From positions 372,001 to 436,000 of the forward strand of contig JARBJD010000004.1 of NCBI GenBank assembly GCA_033064195.1: 64,000 nt of DNA. Direction: 5' to 3'. The position numbers and the translations under genes are program-made. This stretch comes from Blattamonas nauphoetae (Eukaryota > Preaxostyla > Oxymonadida). Every line of letters starts with the position of its first letter. Positions within the stretch are counted from its first letter, which is position 1. Shown here one piece after another: positions 49,721 to 61,594 of the stretch. The notes beneath the pieces are model-generated. The model was not told where the DNA came from, did not search any database, and was given only the letters and a program-made list of their open reading frames with translations.

Positions 49721-50172
49721 TTGTCTTCATTCGTAATTTTTCTGTCTGACTTCTGTGTTTTCAAACAATCCAGTCATCATTTTGATATGCATTCTTCCCC
49801 TTTCTCATTAATCTCTCTAATCTACACGTACAATTAGAATGATCAGAACATCGGATGAGAATTGAAACAACGCCCATAACAGGAAAGCGCAGATTAACTG
49901 TCAATCAATGATGGAATCCAATGATGAGCTATTCTTCTGAAATTGAAAAAAAAGTTAATAAAGCAGTACTATGTCAAATACATCGGACAATGAACTCTCC
50001 GACGAATAATGAAGAAAACGAGTGAGTTAGATGGATCAATGAAAGAAAACCCAAAAGAACTTGGTCACCAAATAAAGAAATGCAAGGTGACACAATGAAG
50101 AAGATCAGATGATCCAAGTTCCAAGAAAATAAGAGATGTGCTGGATGAATGGCAAGGTAGAAAACGGAAGAA
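49721..50172. other. Intergenic, no gene seen
   Basis: About 450 AT-rich bases downstream of the histidine-kinase-like gene. Nothing recognised beyond its presumed 3' untranslated region. Confidence 0.5.
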
Positions 50173-51510
50173 TCACGCAGTCTGAGACTGTGTAAATCGC
50201 AAATAAGTGTCCTTGGGCATAGCCAATATAGAAGAATCTTCAAATTTCGTGACATCTCGTTGTTTCTCGTCCAGGACAGCGCGGCATCCTTCATCTTCCG
50301 GTGGAAGGATCACACGAAAAGAAGCTGGAACAGGAATGCGACACTGAAACACAGCACCGACACCAAGCTTGCTTTTGATTGTGAAGTCTCCTCCGAACTG
50401 TTTGGTGAAGAAATACGCTTTCGTCAGACCGTATCCTCCGCCGAGTGTTCTACGCTCTTTTGTGTTCGTTCCACGGAACCCAAATTTCACCGCGTCGCCA
50501 ACTTCTTCCGGCAGCATGCCTGGCCCATTATCTCTCACTTTGATAGTGAAGAATTGGCCGTCGTTGATCATATCTCCCCATATGGAGCCTCCAGGTGGGC
50601 AGTACTTTCGTGCATTCATCAGAATGTCTCGCATGATATCTTGGAAGATGGGTGGGAATTCGATAGCGCCTGGAAGATGGCCTTTGATATTGAGGTGGAG
50701 AACATGCATTCCCTGCTTTGTTCGTTCTGCTTCTGAAAACACCAGTCCAGTTGCATGGCGTGATCCGTGAGCAACTGCCAACATCACATTCTTCATATTT
50801 TGCAGGATAGTGTCAGTTTTATACACGATCCATGTGTTTGCTGGGAGTGGGAGTCGTTTCACCATTTCTCCAACTCGGGTGAGGATAATGGGGATCAGGT
50901 CATTCTCAATCCACGTCAAATCTTGTGAGAACAGGTCCATCTTCATCTTAAGAAGATCATCGTCAGGATCTGTCAATCGGAGTTCGTCACATGTCTTTTT
51001 AGCATCTACAATCTCCCCAACAATCACCGGAACAAGTTCAGGGAGTTTAAGAAGGAGAGGGATGAGGTCCTGATGATATAATAAGAAAAATAAGGCAGAC
51101 TTCTAGTGAATTGAGCGATGATTTGATTTGTCCTCCAACTGCCAGAGTATTTGTGAAAACTAAAACACACAAAATCAACCATAACAATCAATATAAATCA
51201 CACTGTTGATTGATGGGTTGTCCAGACTCATGACACAACTCCGGATTCCTTCTGTTTATCACCATCGAGAGAGAAATATGGAAATGTGAGAAAAAGCACC
51301 AAGACACACCGACCAGAGACGTAAGAACATTTTGAAAACTGAGGAGGAGAGATAATCATGACATGAAAATGAAAACCTGTGAAACACGACACTAGTTCGT
51401 TGTTCCTCCGATAGGTTTAGTTCAACGTTTATGTGCCAAACCTCCATCTCCTTTTCGTTTCCTGTTCCATATGGGCCATCTAGCACAATTCTGTCATCTG
51501 CTATGGCCAT
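50173..51510 (-). CDS. Histidine-kinase-like ATPase, spliced
   Basis: The last exon (51069-50173) encodes a GHKL/HATPase_c domain: N box DIMRDILMNARKYCPPGG, G1 box VRDNGPGMLP and G2 box TLGGGYGLTKAYFFTKQFGG. Upstream, four short GT..AG introns restore one frame to the ATG at 51510: 51339-51376 (38 nt), 51252-51309 (58), 51160-51203 (44) and 51070-51100 (31). The joined exons give 388 residues. FHSFQNVLTSLVEGI (His-44) resembles the HDFNNLLT-type phospho-acceptor box of sensor kinases, followed by helices as in a DHp bundle and then the ATPase domain. No receiver or transmembrane segment is seen, so a cytosolic kinase is predicted. The intron set is my inference; the ATPase domain is seen directly. 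Divergent to the gene at 51566. Confidence 0.75.
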
Positions 51511-51565
51511 TGAAGTGATCAGGTGAAGTCAGAAATTTAAGTATGGGCAAAGTTCACCAAGGGAA

Positions 51566-54500
51566 ATGATCTCGGTTGTGCTTTCCCAGAGCGCCATGGA
51601 ACCAAGCTACTCCCAACCCAGTCCTGCTCCCAGTGATTTCTCTCTCGATGACCTTCTCCAACTCATTGAGAAACTCGAAGGAAATGATTTCGAAAATGGA
51701 GAGCGAAACAAACACTTGGATGAGGACAGAAAACGGTTGGATGAAATGTTCCAACGACTTCAGCACGACAAAGCAAAACAGACTCAGATATTCAACCAGA
51801 TGAATGAGATAATCGAAAAACAGCAGCGAGAAAGAGGGAAGGGACGAAACACGCACAGCGGTTTTTCGTTGCTCCCAGATGGCTATATCCTCTTTTCCGG
51901 GAGTCAGCTCAAGAATCACACTGAAATCATCTCCACTCCGATGCTCTTCCGTCCAGTATACAATCCCATCATCTGCATTTTGTTGAAGTTCATCCTCCAA
52001 CACTTCGCCACAAAGGAACACCCCTCCCATCCCGGTGCATTATTCTGTATTTCTGGAGACCAAGGAGTTGGAAAAACGTCGCTGATGCAGATTCTGATGA
52101 GTACTTTGTCCGACCTTTCCATCGCGTTCGACTATCATAAACTCGACGATTACAACCATCCCGACGAATTTGAAACCAAAATTGGAACCGACGGAGAAGT
52201 CAAATTCTTCTCAACGAAGATGTACTGTTATAATTCGAAACTCTTTATCCACATCCACGATGATTCTCCCCCTCCCAAATGCATCGAACCAGGTCATCTT
52301 TATCTCATCTTCACCTCTCCTGATCAGAAGCGACTGCAGTGTCCACAACTTAGACCGGGCCAAATTTGTTACACCTTCCGCCTGCCAACGTTCTCGCTGG
52401 CGGAGAATGCTGTCGCAATGGTCGGCTGCAGTCCCACTGTGCCGTTCTCTCTACTCTCCCCTGTTGACATGGAACTTCGAAAAGAAGAACAGCAGATTCT
52501 CATTTCCATCGAGAAAGACCAAGTGGAGAGAGCAGCAAAAGTTCCATTCGAAATTCCCGATATTCCCATCACATCACAACAAGAATCCGCCAAAACCCAT
52601 CTGAAGGCAATTGCGAAATACAAAGGAGATTTCATGTTCGGATTGAATGCGTTTTTGTTCAACTTTATGAAACACCTTGTGACTCGAACAGAACGCAATC
52701 CAAACAACCGCTGCATGACATTGTTCTTGAATGATGTTGTTCAAATGCGCACAAGGCCGACAGATCCATCCCCAACGAAAGACACTCCATCATCCAAACC
52801 CAATCGCCTCCATTGGGCAACTGCCGTCAAAACCCTGACAGAGAACTTCCAATCCATCGATGATGGACTTGGGAATGTGACAACACCAAACTTTTCAGAA
52901 ATGACAAATACTCCAGAATCAATTGAAACTCTCATCAAATGGCATGTTGGACGTGAGGCAGACATCGACCCGTTCTCCGTGTCACTGTGTCGAGCGATCT
53001 TGGAATCTCGGAATCTTCGGACTGAACAAGAACGCATCTCCGTGATCGTGGACTGGTTGATCAACAATCTCGATATACACTCCGAGAGAAGCGATGAACG
53101 AACTTCCTTCGTGAAATACCTGCTCCGCAAAGTGGTGCTTTCTGATTGGAATGATCCACGGACACCAAACAACAGATCCAGGAAAATGAGCAGCAAGCGA
53201 AGACGTTCGTTGAAATTGAATACAGCGAAAACGGAATCACTGTTTCACCATGCAATGACTTCCGAACCGCCTCATTTTACGATCCAGTCTGAAATAGAAA
53301 GACTCTCAGCCTCGATCAGGAAAGCGAACCTGACTGGTCATTCTGTCACATCTGTCTCCCCCACTTCCAAAGACTTGCTCACTTCGCAAATTGCACGTTT
53401 AAAGGAACGCGTCAAAGAACCAGACATCCTGAACATCGCGTTTAGTCGAAAAGTGCGGGAGGAAGCGAATGATATCTGGAAAATGGAAGGTTTTCCGATT
53501 AAAGAACGAAGACACCATCTGATCGGCACTTTGATTGACAATCTGGTCACTCCTTCTTCGTTCGATTCGCACCAACACTTTCTGCCGTCACTCTTCGTCC
53601 AATCAGAATCAATTGATCGCCTGGACATCGATCTAAGAGACAGCCTTGCCTGTCTTCTCACCAAATCGAGCGAGAAAGCGTCAAGCGAAGCACAGTTGCA
53701 GTTCATTGTGGACGAGCTGTTGTTGCATATCCTGTATACACAAACGGACGAAAGCCGCCCGAGTACAGCTGAATCCAATTCACCTATTTACCAAAGAGAG
53801 ATGGCATGTCTTGCGTGTGATCTGCTAACAATGATTGTGAATCTCCAGCACGAGACAGTGGAGACGAGACTTGAATCAGTGAGGAAGGAGATCGGTGAAG
53901 TTCGAGATCGACTCTCGTTCGTATTGCTGATGACTAAATTCTACCACATTGCTCGAAACATGAATATTCTCGTGACGCCTCACTCGATCCTAAAGGGTCT
54001 GTCTCAAAGAACGAAATCAACTCCTCAAGTGGGTTTGATCAAAGAATCATTGAGGGTGTTTCGCAGAAATCTGCGGGACATAGGGTTGAGTGAATGGGTC
54101 CAAACAGCAACGAAGACATCCCTTGAGTTGATTGACACACCAGAGACTGATTGTGTGAAAGATGACGAAGAACCCCCGACGAGGAAGATGCAACTTGAAG
54201 AAAGGGTGGTGGACACAGTGACACCATCGATTCTGAAGAATGTGAATGGAGTCATCAAGGAATTCTTCGCTGCTCATGAAAACGGACACAATCCAGTTGA
54301 CAATCCAAAATGGCTGGCCATTGTTCGTTCGATGATGAGCACAATTTTGTATCTGATCGACGCAGGAATGTCTCGACACGAAATCGTGGCTCGCTGCGCA
54401 AGACTTGGGGAACTGTTGGAAGCTGTCTACGAAGCACACAAGACTCATTTGCAGAGTGTGGCAGACTATTCAATCCATCAAGCTGTTCCTGATGATCAGC

Positions 54501-57500
54501 ATGCAGCTGATTATGTGAATGACTTGACTATCTTCTCAACTCATTTCAACGCAATACAAGATGACGCACCCTTCCTAATGTCCAGTGAAACTCCACGGCC
54601 AGACCCTGATGTGGAGGCTGTGAAGACTCTTCAACTCCCCCGAACACTCCAAATGAATCCCGAATCGCAGAATCGCCTGGAACGAATGTCGATTGCTCTC
54701 TTCTCTCGAAACCTGCTCTGGTTCCTCGAAATGGAGGAAGATCTTCCTTTCGATGATGAATGCTATATCAGCCAGTTCATCACTGAATTCCTGGATGACG
54801 GGAATCCAAGAGATGTTGTTCATCGCTCGTTTGTGGACTTCATGAACATGACTGGTCTCCTCTCTCAGCTGAATTTCGGACTGAAACGGGAAGAATTTCT
54901 TGAGAGACTGACGAACGAAAACGCCGCAGAGGAAAGTGGGACTTGCACACTGCAGAAGATGAGAGAATCACCATCTCTTCTCGATAACAATAACACCATG
55001 GTTTTCTCAGCTAGTCATGATTTCTTTAAGCATCCCGATCACCTTGCCCAATATTACGTCTTGGATGATCAACGTCAGCCATTCTTACAACTCCTGACCA
55101 GACAGGTTGGTGTTCATCTTCTGCTGTGGGCATCGACAGAACTGCTGTTCAAGGCAGCTCAAGGTGCAGCGTCACACGATTCTGAAACTGAGAAAACAGC
55201 GAGCTCTCTGAACGTTGCTCGTGCATCGATCTTCGGACCGTCGCCTCGATGGTTGGCATCAACAGACGCTCAGACAAGCAGCGGAATGTCGTTCTTGTGG
55301 GATGGAGTTCTGGACAGCGAAGACTACTACGCATTGTGGAGTCCAGACGAATCTAACCACAGCCAAAGAATGAGCTTTAATACTGATCGATCTTGTTCGA
55401 AAACACTCTGAACGCCGCTTGGAACGACATCACAGCACTGGTTCCAGTTCTCCCAGATTTCAAGAAACAGAATAGACCACACACACCTCTCAATGCAGTT
55501 TATTCTTTGATGGGAAAGAAAACCGCATACTCCATTGAAAGGATGGGACCACACATCTCCTTCGTTGCTGTATCACCCTTCGTGGAGCAGATCATGCAAT
55601 CGGAAGTGATCGCTGCAATCGCAAGAATGACGGTGCACAGCAGCGAAGAGAAACACTTCTCGAGCTACACTCCAGTTCTCGAAACGAAAAAAACTCAGAC
55701 TGTCACTTCAATGCCGATGCTCACCTTCCCCAAGCTCTCGAACCGAAGCGTGCATGGATCGACATTTCCACAGACACCCTCTGAAACGAAGCGAGGAGAG
55801 ACAGATTTTTATTTTGAAGAAGTTCTTCAGAAAATGATACTTCGAAACTCGTCAGGGTTTGATGCCCTAATTGTGTCAAGAGGGAATGATGCAACACGTG
55901 AAACGGTCTTCATGCCGATTCAGGCATCAAAATCGATTACTCACTTGGAAATGCAAGTTGGGATGGTGCTGATCCAACAATTGCTGTTCCAAGTGATGTG
56001 TCATTTGGAGCCGTCGGAAAGGATTGTGGCGTTGTTCAATTCACCAAAAAGACCAAGAACCCGATACTGTCGAACCGAAGAGAGGGAAAAGCCACTCCCT
56101 TGGCGGACAGGGATTCTGGGCTTCCACATGGTATCGTCCACCCTACAGTTCGACGAGAAATCTCTGAAACACATGCCGAGCATTCTCCGCCATCGCAATC
56201 ATCCACTCGTGACGACACTAGCTGAAACACACTCCACGATGACAACACGTGACATCACAGACACCCTCTTCGCAGATCTCGGACACTATCCCACATTCTC
56301 AACAGAATTCGATCCGTGGACGACAACACTTTCTTCAGTGAACGATCTGACTGATCACTACCTCACTCTTCCCTTTCAATGGAAAGCATTCTACGACCTC
56401 TTTTGGAGGTCATCAACATATGCATCCACGACCAATGATAAAGACATCGCAACTGCAGTGAATGAGAAAACAGCGAAGGATTGGCTTGATCGAATGGTTC
56501 GCAGAACGATGCAGGAACTGAATCGAGTCGGAGTCAGGCCTGATGACCTGGGTGAGTCGGAGACAGTGAGAATCAAGACATTCTCAAGCTTCGTCCTCTC
56601 CACAACCATCTCGTGTCGAAGGAACGAACTCCTGAATCCCACCAAAATACCTCCCACAAATGCTGATGACACTGGATTCGTCGAGCTTGTTCAATCTCTT
56701 ATTGGACGACTCGAATTTGATAGTCTCGGAGACATTCCCACATCGCTCAGTAACGATTCACCAACCTTGACAACTTCCATCAGTGATCAACGGCTCAGAT
56801 CCTTGGACAAGCTGTGCAGACAACCATGCGTTGAAACAAGACTACACATTGTTACACGCATCATGTCAAATCATGCGATGAAGCGAGTCAGTTCTCCCGC
56901 GCAGGAATATCTCTCTGTCCTTCAGAGTGAGAAAGATGGAGGAGTGTTCCGAGTTCCAGCACGAAACAACCTGTCAGCGATTCTGCACCGTGGAACAGTT
57001 CTTCTGGACAACATCTCTCCCCTTTCAGACATAGACACAACTTCAACATCAGAACAAAATCTGCCACGACTCACTTCTTCTCCTCTCCCTCCAAATCAAT
57101 CAACGACTCAACTTTCCACTCCTCCATCCACCTCACCAATCGTCTCAGAACCTCCACCTCTTTCGAAAACACTTCGAATTCCTCTGCATTCGTTCGTTCT
57201 GGCGAAATATGGCTTCTCTGATTCGATTCCTGCTCTATACAAGCTCACACAGGATCAAGTGAAGAAAGCTGTCACGAATGTGACACCAGCGCCTCTCAGT
57301 CGATGGCACCCGCGTCGAGTTGTGGTTGATCCGTCGCTTTTACCACAACACCTTCCGCAAGCAGATTCGTTGTCATTGTTCACCACATTCGTCCATCGCC
57401 TGTTCGACGATGCCTTCATTCCTGTGACGACAACTCTCTCAACAGAGATTGCAGACCTTCAACTTGAGACGTTCCTTCTGTCCCAAATTCGGATGATCGA

Positions 57501-58490
57501 AAGCACTCTCAGCTCCGTCGATCTTGAGAACCACGACGAACTTCAGTATCTTGTCTGTCAACTCGCATCCATTCAAACTTCAGACCAAACGTCCATCATT
57601 TTCTCTCTCCTCCCCGCAATCAGATCGTCTCTCAAGGAATTTCAACTTGACGCACCATCCAAAATCGTTCTAAAAGCCGTCGAATCAATCGAGTCATTCA
57701 AACACAGTCCGACACTCGTGTTTGCGAAATCTGGGAGTGATTTCTTCACTTCACCGAACACGACTGGCTTGGATGGTGTGGATACGACGACAGAATCTCG
57801 CGCCTTCCCGATTGCGTTCAGCACAGGATACAAAGAAACGGATCTGCGAGAAGAAATGAAAGATGTCTTCGAACCATTGACACGCCTTCTGCCAGATGAC
57901 TTCCCGACAGGGCGTCCATCACTCATCCATGTTGACAATGAAGGAATCAAAGAAAGTAGAAAGACGTCATCTTCGAAGAATGAGGCGGAAGACAAAGCTC
58001 GAGCAATTGTGAACTCAGCGATTCTAAGAATGGGAGCGACATCGACGACACCTCTCTTCGTGTTTGTTGTTGATAAGGATCTGCCTGACCACGAGAGTCT
58101 GCCCATGTCGCTTCTTTCGTCAGACAGCAGCGTTGGTTGTGGGATGATGCGACAACGAAGCCTTGCAGATATTCTGTGGATCCTGTTTCTGACTCGAATC
58201 TCGCGTGAAGTGATGACTCTCCCACTCAACACTTCCATCAACTCTGAAGACTTCTCGTACGATGTCATCCACTTCCTCTCCAACGTTCTCTGATTCGCTG
58301 GTTCCAACTTCTGTCTTCGTTCGCAAAGAAAAGCAAATTCGAAAAAGCAATTGAACGCAATGGTTTCACCCACGCAAAGGTTCGTTCAAACATGCTACGT
58401 GCTTTCTATCAGATCATCGAACATGATGGTCCAGATGACCTCATCACCCAGCTGTACGAAGCGATCAATTCGATCATGACACTTGAATGA
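51566..58490 (+). CDS. Very large P-loop protein, in three frames (likely two short introns)
   Basis: From the ATG at 51566 (a second ATG is at 51596) the first frame runs to 55411, the second 55393-58293 and a third ends at 58490. Putative introns GTTC..AG at 55395-55435 (41 nt) and 58285-58328 (44 nt) join all three; single-base frameshifts are the alternative. The product would be about 2280 residues. Residues ~20-90 are coiled-coil-like (DEDRKRLDEMFQRLQHDKAK). A Walker A motif GDQGVGKTS sits at ~163-171, after FRPVYNPIICILLKFILQ, an arrangement reminiscent of the RHS/Crinkler-type NTPases (tentative). The rest is helical with few Cys and a Ser/Thr/Pro linker near 57050-57170. No membrane spans. 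Role unknown. The gene starts 55 bases from the ATG of the divergent kinase gene. Confidence 0.65.
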
Positions 58491-58857
58491 GAGCCGTTGT
58501 TCTTCAACACAGCGCAGCAACAAACACTTCAAGAACTCAAACTTGTGGCTGACACACGCTACAAGACTCACGCCAAAGACAGCCCTCGCGGGAAAGTTCT
58601 CTTTGACGTTGCTCAGTGGATTTATCAGCACCAGCATTAGCCCACACCAATCCAATCACTACATTGATTCCAATGAGGGAAATGAGATGAACTACTCCCG
58701 ACACATCTGTACTTGTCACTTCATCAGAATAGCCTTATTATTTTGTCCATAATCTTCAAAGATTCTGTTCGAGAAAACGACAACAAGATTGTTTGTGCCA
58801 GAACTATTAAAAGTTGGTCCAGATCTTTTCCACTCATCAGATTCCTTCGGATTAGAG
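58491..58857. other. Intergenic between two co-oriented genes
   Basis: About 370 bases without a supported gene. It holds the 3' region of the P-loop gene and the 5' region of the beta-helix gene. No motif shared with family A promoters. Confidence 0.5.
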
Positions 58858-61443
58858 ATGGGGCACTCTCTTTTTGTCCTCCTCTTCACCACTATCTCGA
58901 GTCTCACCTTAATGCAGCCTCAACATCTACGGGAGTATCTGCCAACAGAAGCAAAAACTCTTTCTTCTACAACTTTCGATACAACCCAAATTAAACTCCC
59001 GACAAATGTCCACCTTGTTGCTGAATCGCTGGATATAGTTAATCAAGACATTCATCTTGTGGGACACCATACAACACTCATACGAGAAACAGTCAAAACG
59101 AGTGTGAACCAATTCAAAAAGGATGATGCTAAACTCCAAACTCACAGTCAATCAAAATCTGGCAATTCTGTCGCAAAATCAATTTCAAAAAGTTTATTCA
59201 TGCTGAGCCTGCAGAATAGCACCGTTCACGTTCGACAAGTGACGATTGACAACAGCGAGAGAGAAAGCAGCATCTTTCTTGTTGAAAGTTCGACAGTGCT
59301 CTTTGAAGAAGGGAAGCTGGTCTCTTGTGGACTCGAATCGCCATTTCTTGTTGTCAACTCGGAGGAATCGCCATCAAGATTGGGGTCAACGATTGTTCTG
59401 TCGTCAAGTGAGATTGTGTGGAAAGAGGACACTCAACCGCCACTGGTTGACACATTGTCCACTTCCGTTGCCATCTCTGTGTTTGGATCTGGTCTTCGGT
59501 TCGACTCGAAGATTCTTTCGTCTGGAACTGGTCCTCTCTTCTCATTTGGACTGCATCCGTCGACAGGGAAGATTGTTCCCCTCCGACCTGATTCAACGAC
59601 AACCACACATCTTTCGGCGTGTTCGCTTGTGAACATGAGCAGTTCTTCTGCTTCGAATTGTGAATCGTTGCCGTCTCTGAAATTCGGGTCGTGTGTGTCG
59701 CAAACATTGGTCGGATGTTCGCTTTCCCGCTCGTCGAACCACCAAAGCGGGACGGGCATGCTGGACATCAACATGGGAGGCTCTCTGCTCTGCCAGAACA
59801 CAACGTTCTCACACTGCACCCGCACCTCAAATTCAGCCAAAACAGAACAATACAAACACTACAACAGCACACATTCCCAATACACTCTCCCAACAGGTGT
59901 CACATCCCTCTCCTTCATCCTCTGCTCATTCAAAACAATGGCATTCGCCTCAGATGACAATATCGGAGGAGCAGCAATCTTCCTCAACCAAGTTGTCACC
60001 ACCCTCTCCATCTCGCAATGCTTCTTCCACAAATGCACAGTCACCAGGGTAAATAATGATGGAGGTGCACTTTACTATTGTTCGGATTCAGCCACCGGAA
60101 CCGAACTGTCTCTCCTCGATTCGTCCTTCTCTGAATGTGCCTCAACTGTTGAGTATGAATTCTCTTCAGGAGGTGCAATCGTGACAAATATTCATGGCCC
60201 ATCAACCATCTCAAACTGCTTTTTCGAGAAATGTTGGGCGGGGGGTCGAGGAGGTGCTACATATCTCTTGACCTCTCCCACCATTCTTGCCAATTGTGCC
60301 TTTGTCGAGTGTTATACCAAAGCGTATGGAGGCGGGCTGTTTTTGCGCTCAGTTTCGTCAATGGAAATGACATTTGTGCAGTTTCGGGCATGCTCAGCAA
60401 AGAACCCAACCTCTTCAAGCGATGTAGGGACGGAGAACATCTTGCTATCGATTCTGAATTCAACCTCTGTTCAGTTTTGTGATTCGACATCTGGAAGCCC
60501 CAATATCTACAATACCAGCAAGAGTTCATCGGATGGTTTGTTGATCCCGCAGGTGAGATACGTCACAGTTGTCTCGTCATCTGTGGAGATTGTGGGAACG
60601 ACAGCGACAGTGTCAATGACGATGAGTGAGAAGATCAAGGGGCAGATGGGAGTGTTGTTGGAAGGAGCGAATGTTCCTCGTCTTGTTTTCCTGACATTTG
60701 GAACATCGACAACGCCATCGACAACAGCCACAGCTGACTTCGCTCTGAGCTCAACGACAATCCTCCCAACTCTGGAAAGTGGGAAGACATACACAATCCG
60801 ATCATGTTCGTTCGCACAAGGACAGGCAGGAGTGGATGGAGTGACAGGAAGCACAATCAACCCAACAACAGCATCATTTGTCATTTCTGGACATGTGTTC
60901 CGAGAAGGATCGTATGAAATGAAAGTGAAGACTGACAATCAAGACGAACTGACGATTTCTCTGACGTCACCCACTCTCTCATCGCTGACTGGCCAATTCG
61001 GAATGTCAGCGACAGACTCGTCGAAGTTGCGATATGCTCGAGAATACGAAGTGAAGAGCATCGTGTTCAACTCGACCTCGCTCAGCCAGCCGAGTCCTCT
61101 CTCGTTCAGCATTCCTTATCCCTCAGCACGACTCACCACGATCACCCAAATGAACTCGACTGACTGGGTGACACTGTCGTTTGAAGGAAGTGGATTTGTG
61201 GCAAAATCGTACATCATCACATTGTCTGGACAAGATCAGGATGGATTGACTCATGAAACGACAATCACTCGTGCTCCGACATCACTGACAGCGTTGCCTG
61301 TTGTGAACATGTCGCTTTATCCGCTGGACGGAGCTTCGTTGAAATATGGAATGGAATACACAATCACATCGATGATCTCAACCAGGGTGTTCCAAACGTA
61401 CCCATATTTTTGTAGATCACGATCACATTACCCAATTCTTTGA
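58858..61443 (+). CDS. Secreted beta-helix protein, C-terminally truncated
   Basis: 861 residues from the ATG at 58858 (MGHSLFVLLFTTISSLTL, a clear signal peptide). A TTG further upstream is ignored. Residues ~35-590 form a right-handed beta-helix with the family words SFILCSFK, DINMGGSLLCQNTTFS, GGGLFLR and NCFFEKCWAGGRGGATYLL. Residues ~590-860 hold two or three Ig-like modules like those of the 40597 protein (SGKTYTIRSC, YAREYEVKSI, YGMEYTITSM). The ending FQTYPYFCRSRSHYPIL does not fit the module pattern, so the gene has probably lost its 3' part by a frameshift or rearrangement near 61380. No membrane anchor remains. Surface or secreted adhesin-like role inferred. Confidence 0.75.
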   Translation: MGHSLFVLLFTTISSLTLMQPQHLREYLPTEAKTLSSTTFDTTQIKLPTNVHLVAESLDIVNQDIHLVGHHTTLIRETVKTSVNQFKKDDAKLQTHSQSKSGNSVAKSISKSLFMLSLQNSTVHVRQVTIDNSERESSIFLVESSTVLFEEGKLVSCGLESPFLVVNSEESPSRLGSTIVLSSSEIVWKEDTQPPLVDTLSTSVAISVFGSGLRFDSKILSSGTGPLFSFGLHPSTGKIVPLRPDSTTTTHLSACSLVNMSSSSASNCESLPSLKFGSCVSQTLVGCSLSRSSNHQSGTGMLDINMGGSLLCQNTTFSHCTRTSNSAKTEQYKHYNSTHSQYTLPTGVTSLSFILCSFKTMAFASDDNIGGAAIFLNQVVTTLSISQCFFHKCTVTRVNNDGGALYYCSDSATGTELSLLDSSFSECASTVEYEFSSGGAIVTNIHGPSTISNCFFEKCWAGGRGGATYLLTSPTILANCAFVECYTKAYGGGLFLRSVSSMEMTFVQFRACSAKNPTSSSDVGTENILLSILNSTSVQFCDSTSGSPNIYNTSKSSSDGLLIPQVRYVTVVSSSVEIVGTTATVSMTMSEKIKGQMGVLLEGANVPRLVFLTFGTSTTPSTTATADFALSSTTILPTLESGKTYTIRSCSFAQGQAGVDGVTGSTINPTTASFVISGHVFREGSYEMKVKTDNQDELTISLTSPTLSSLTGQFGMSATDSSKLRYAREYEVKSIVFNSTSLSQPSPLSFSIPYPSARLTTITQMNSTDWVTLSFEGSGFVAKSYIITLSGQDQDGLTHETTITRAPTSLTALPVVNMSLYPLDGASLKYGMEYTITSMISTRVFQTYPYFCRSRSHYPIL

Positions 61444-61594
61444 ACTCACATCAAAAGAAGCTTTTTGAGAAGTACAATGACAATCGAATGATAATCTATG
61501 AAATAACGAGAAGAAAGACTAAGAGGTGGCCAACGGTAACCGAGAGAACGAGAGAGCCATTTTCACGCTTTCCTCAGTCCATTCCGTGCCATTC
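61444..61594. other. Convergent junction
   Basis: Short non-coding joint between the truncated beta-helix gene (plus) and the decayed relative on the minus strand; a rearrangement here probably removed the 3' ends of both. Confidence 0.4.
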
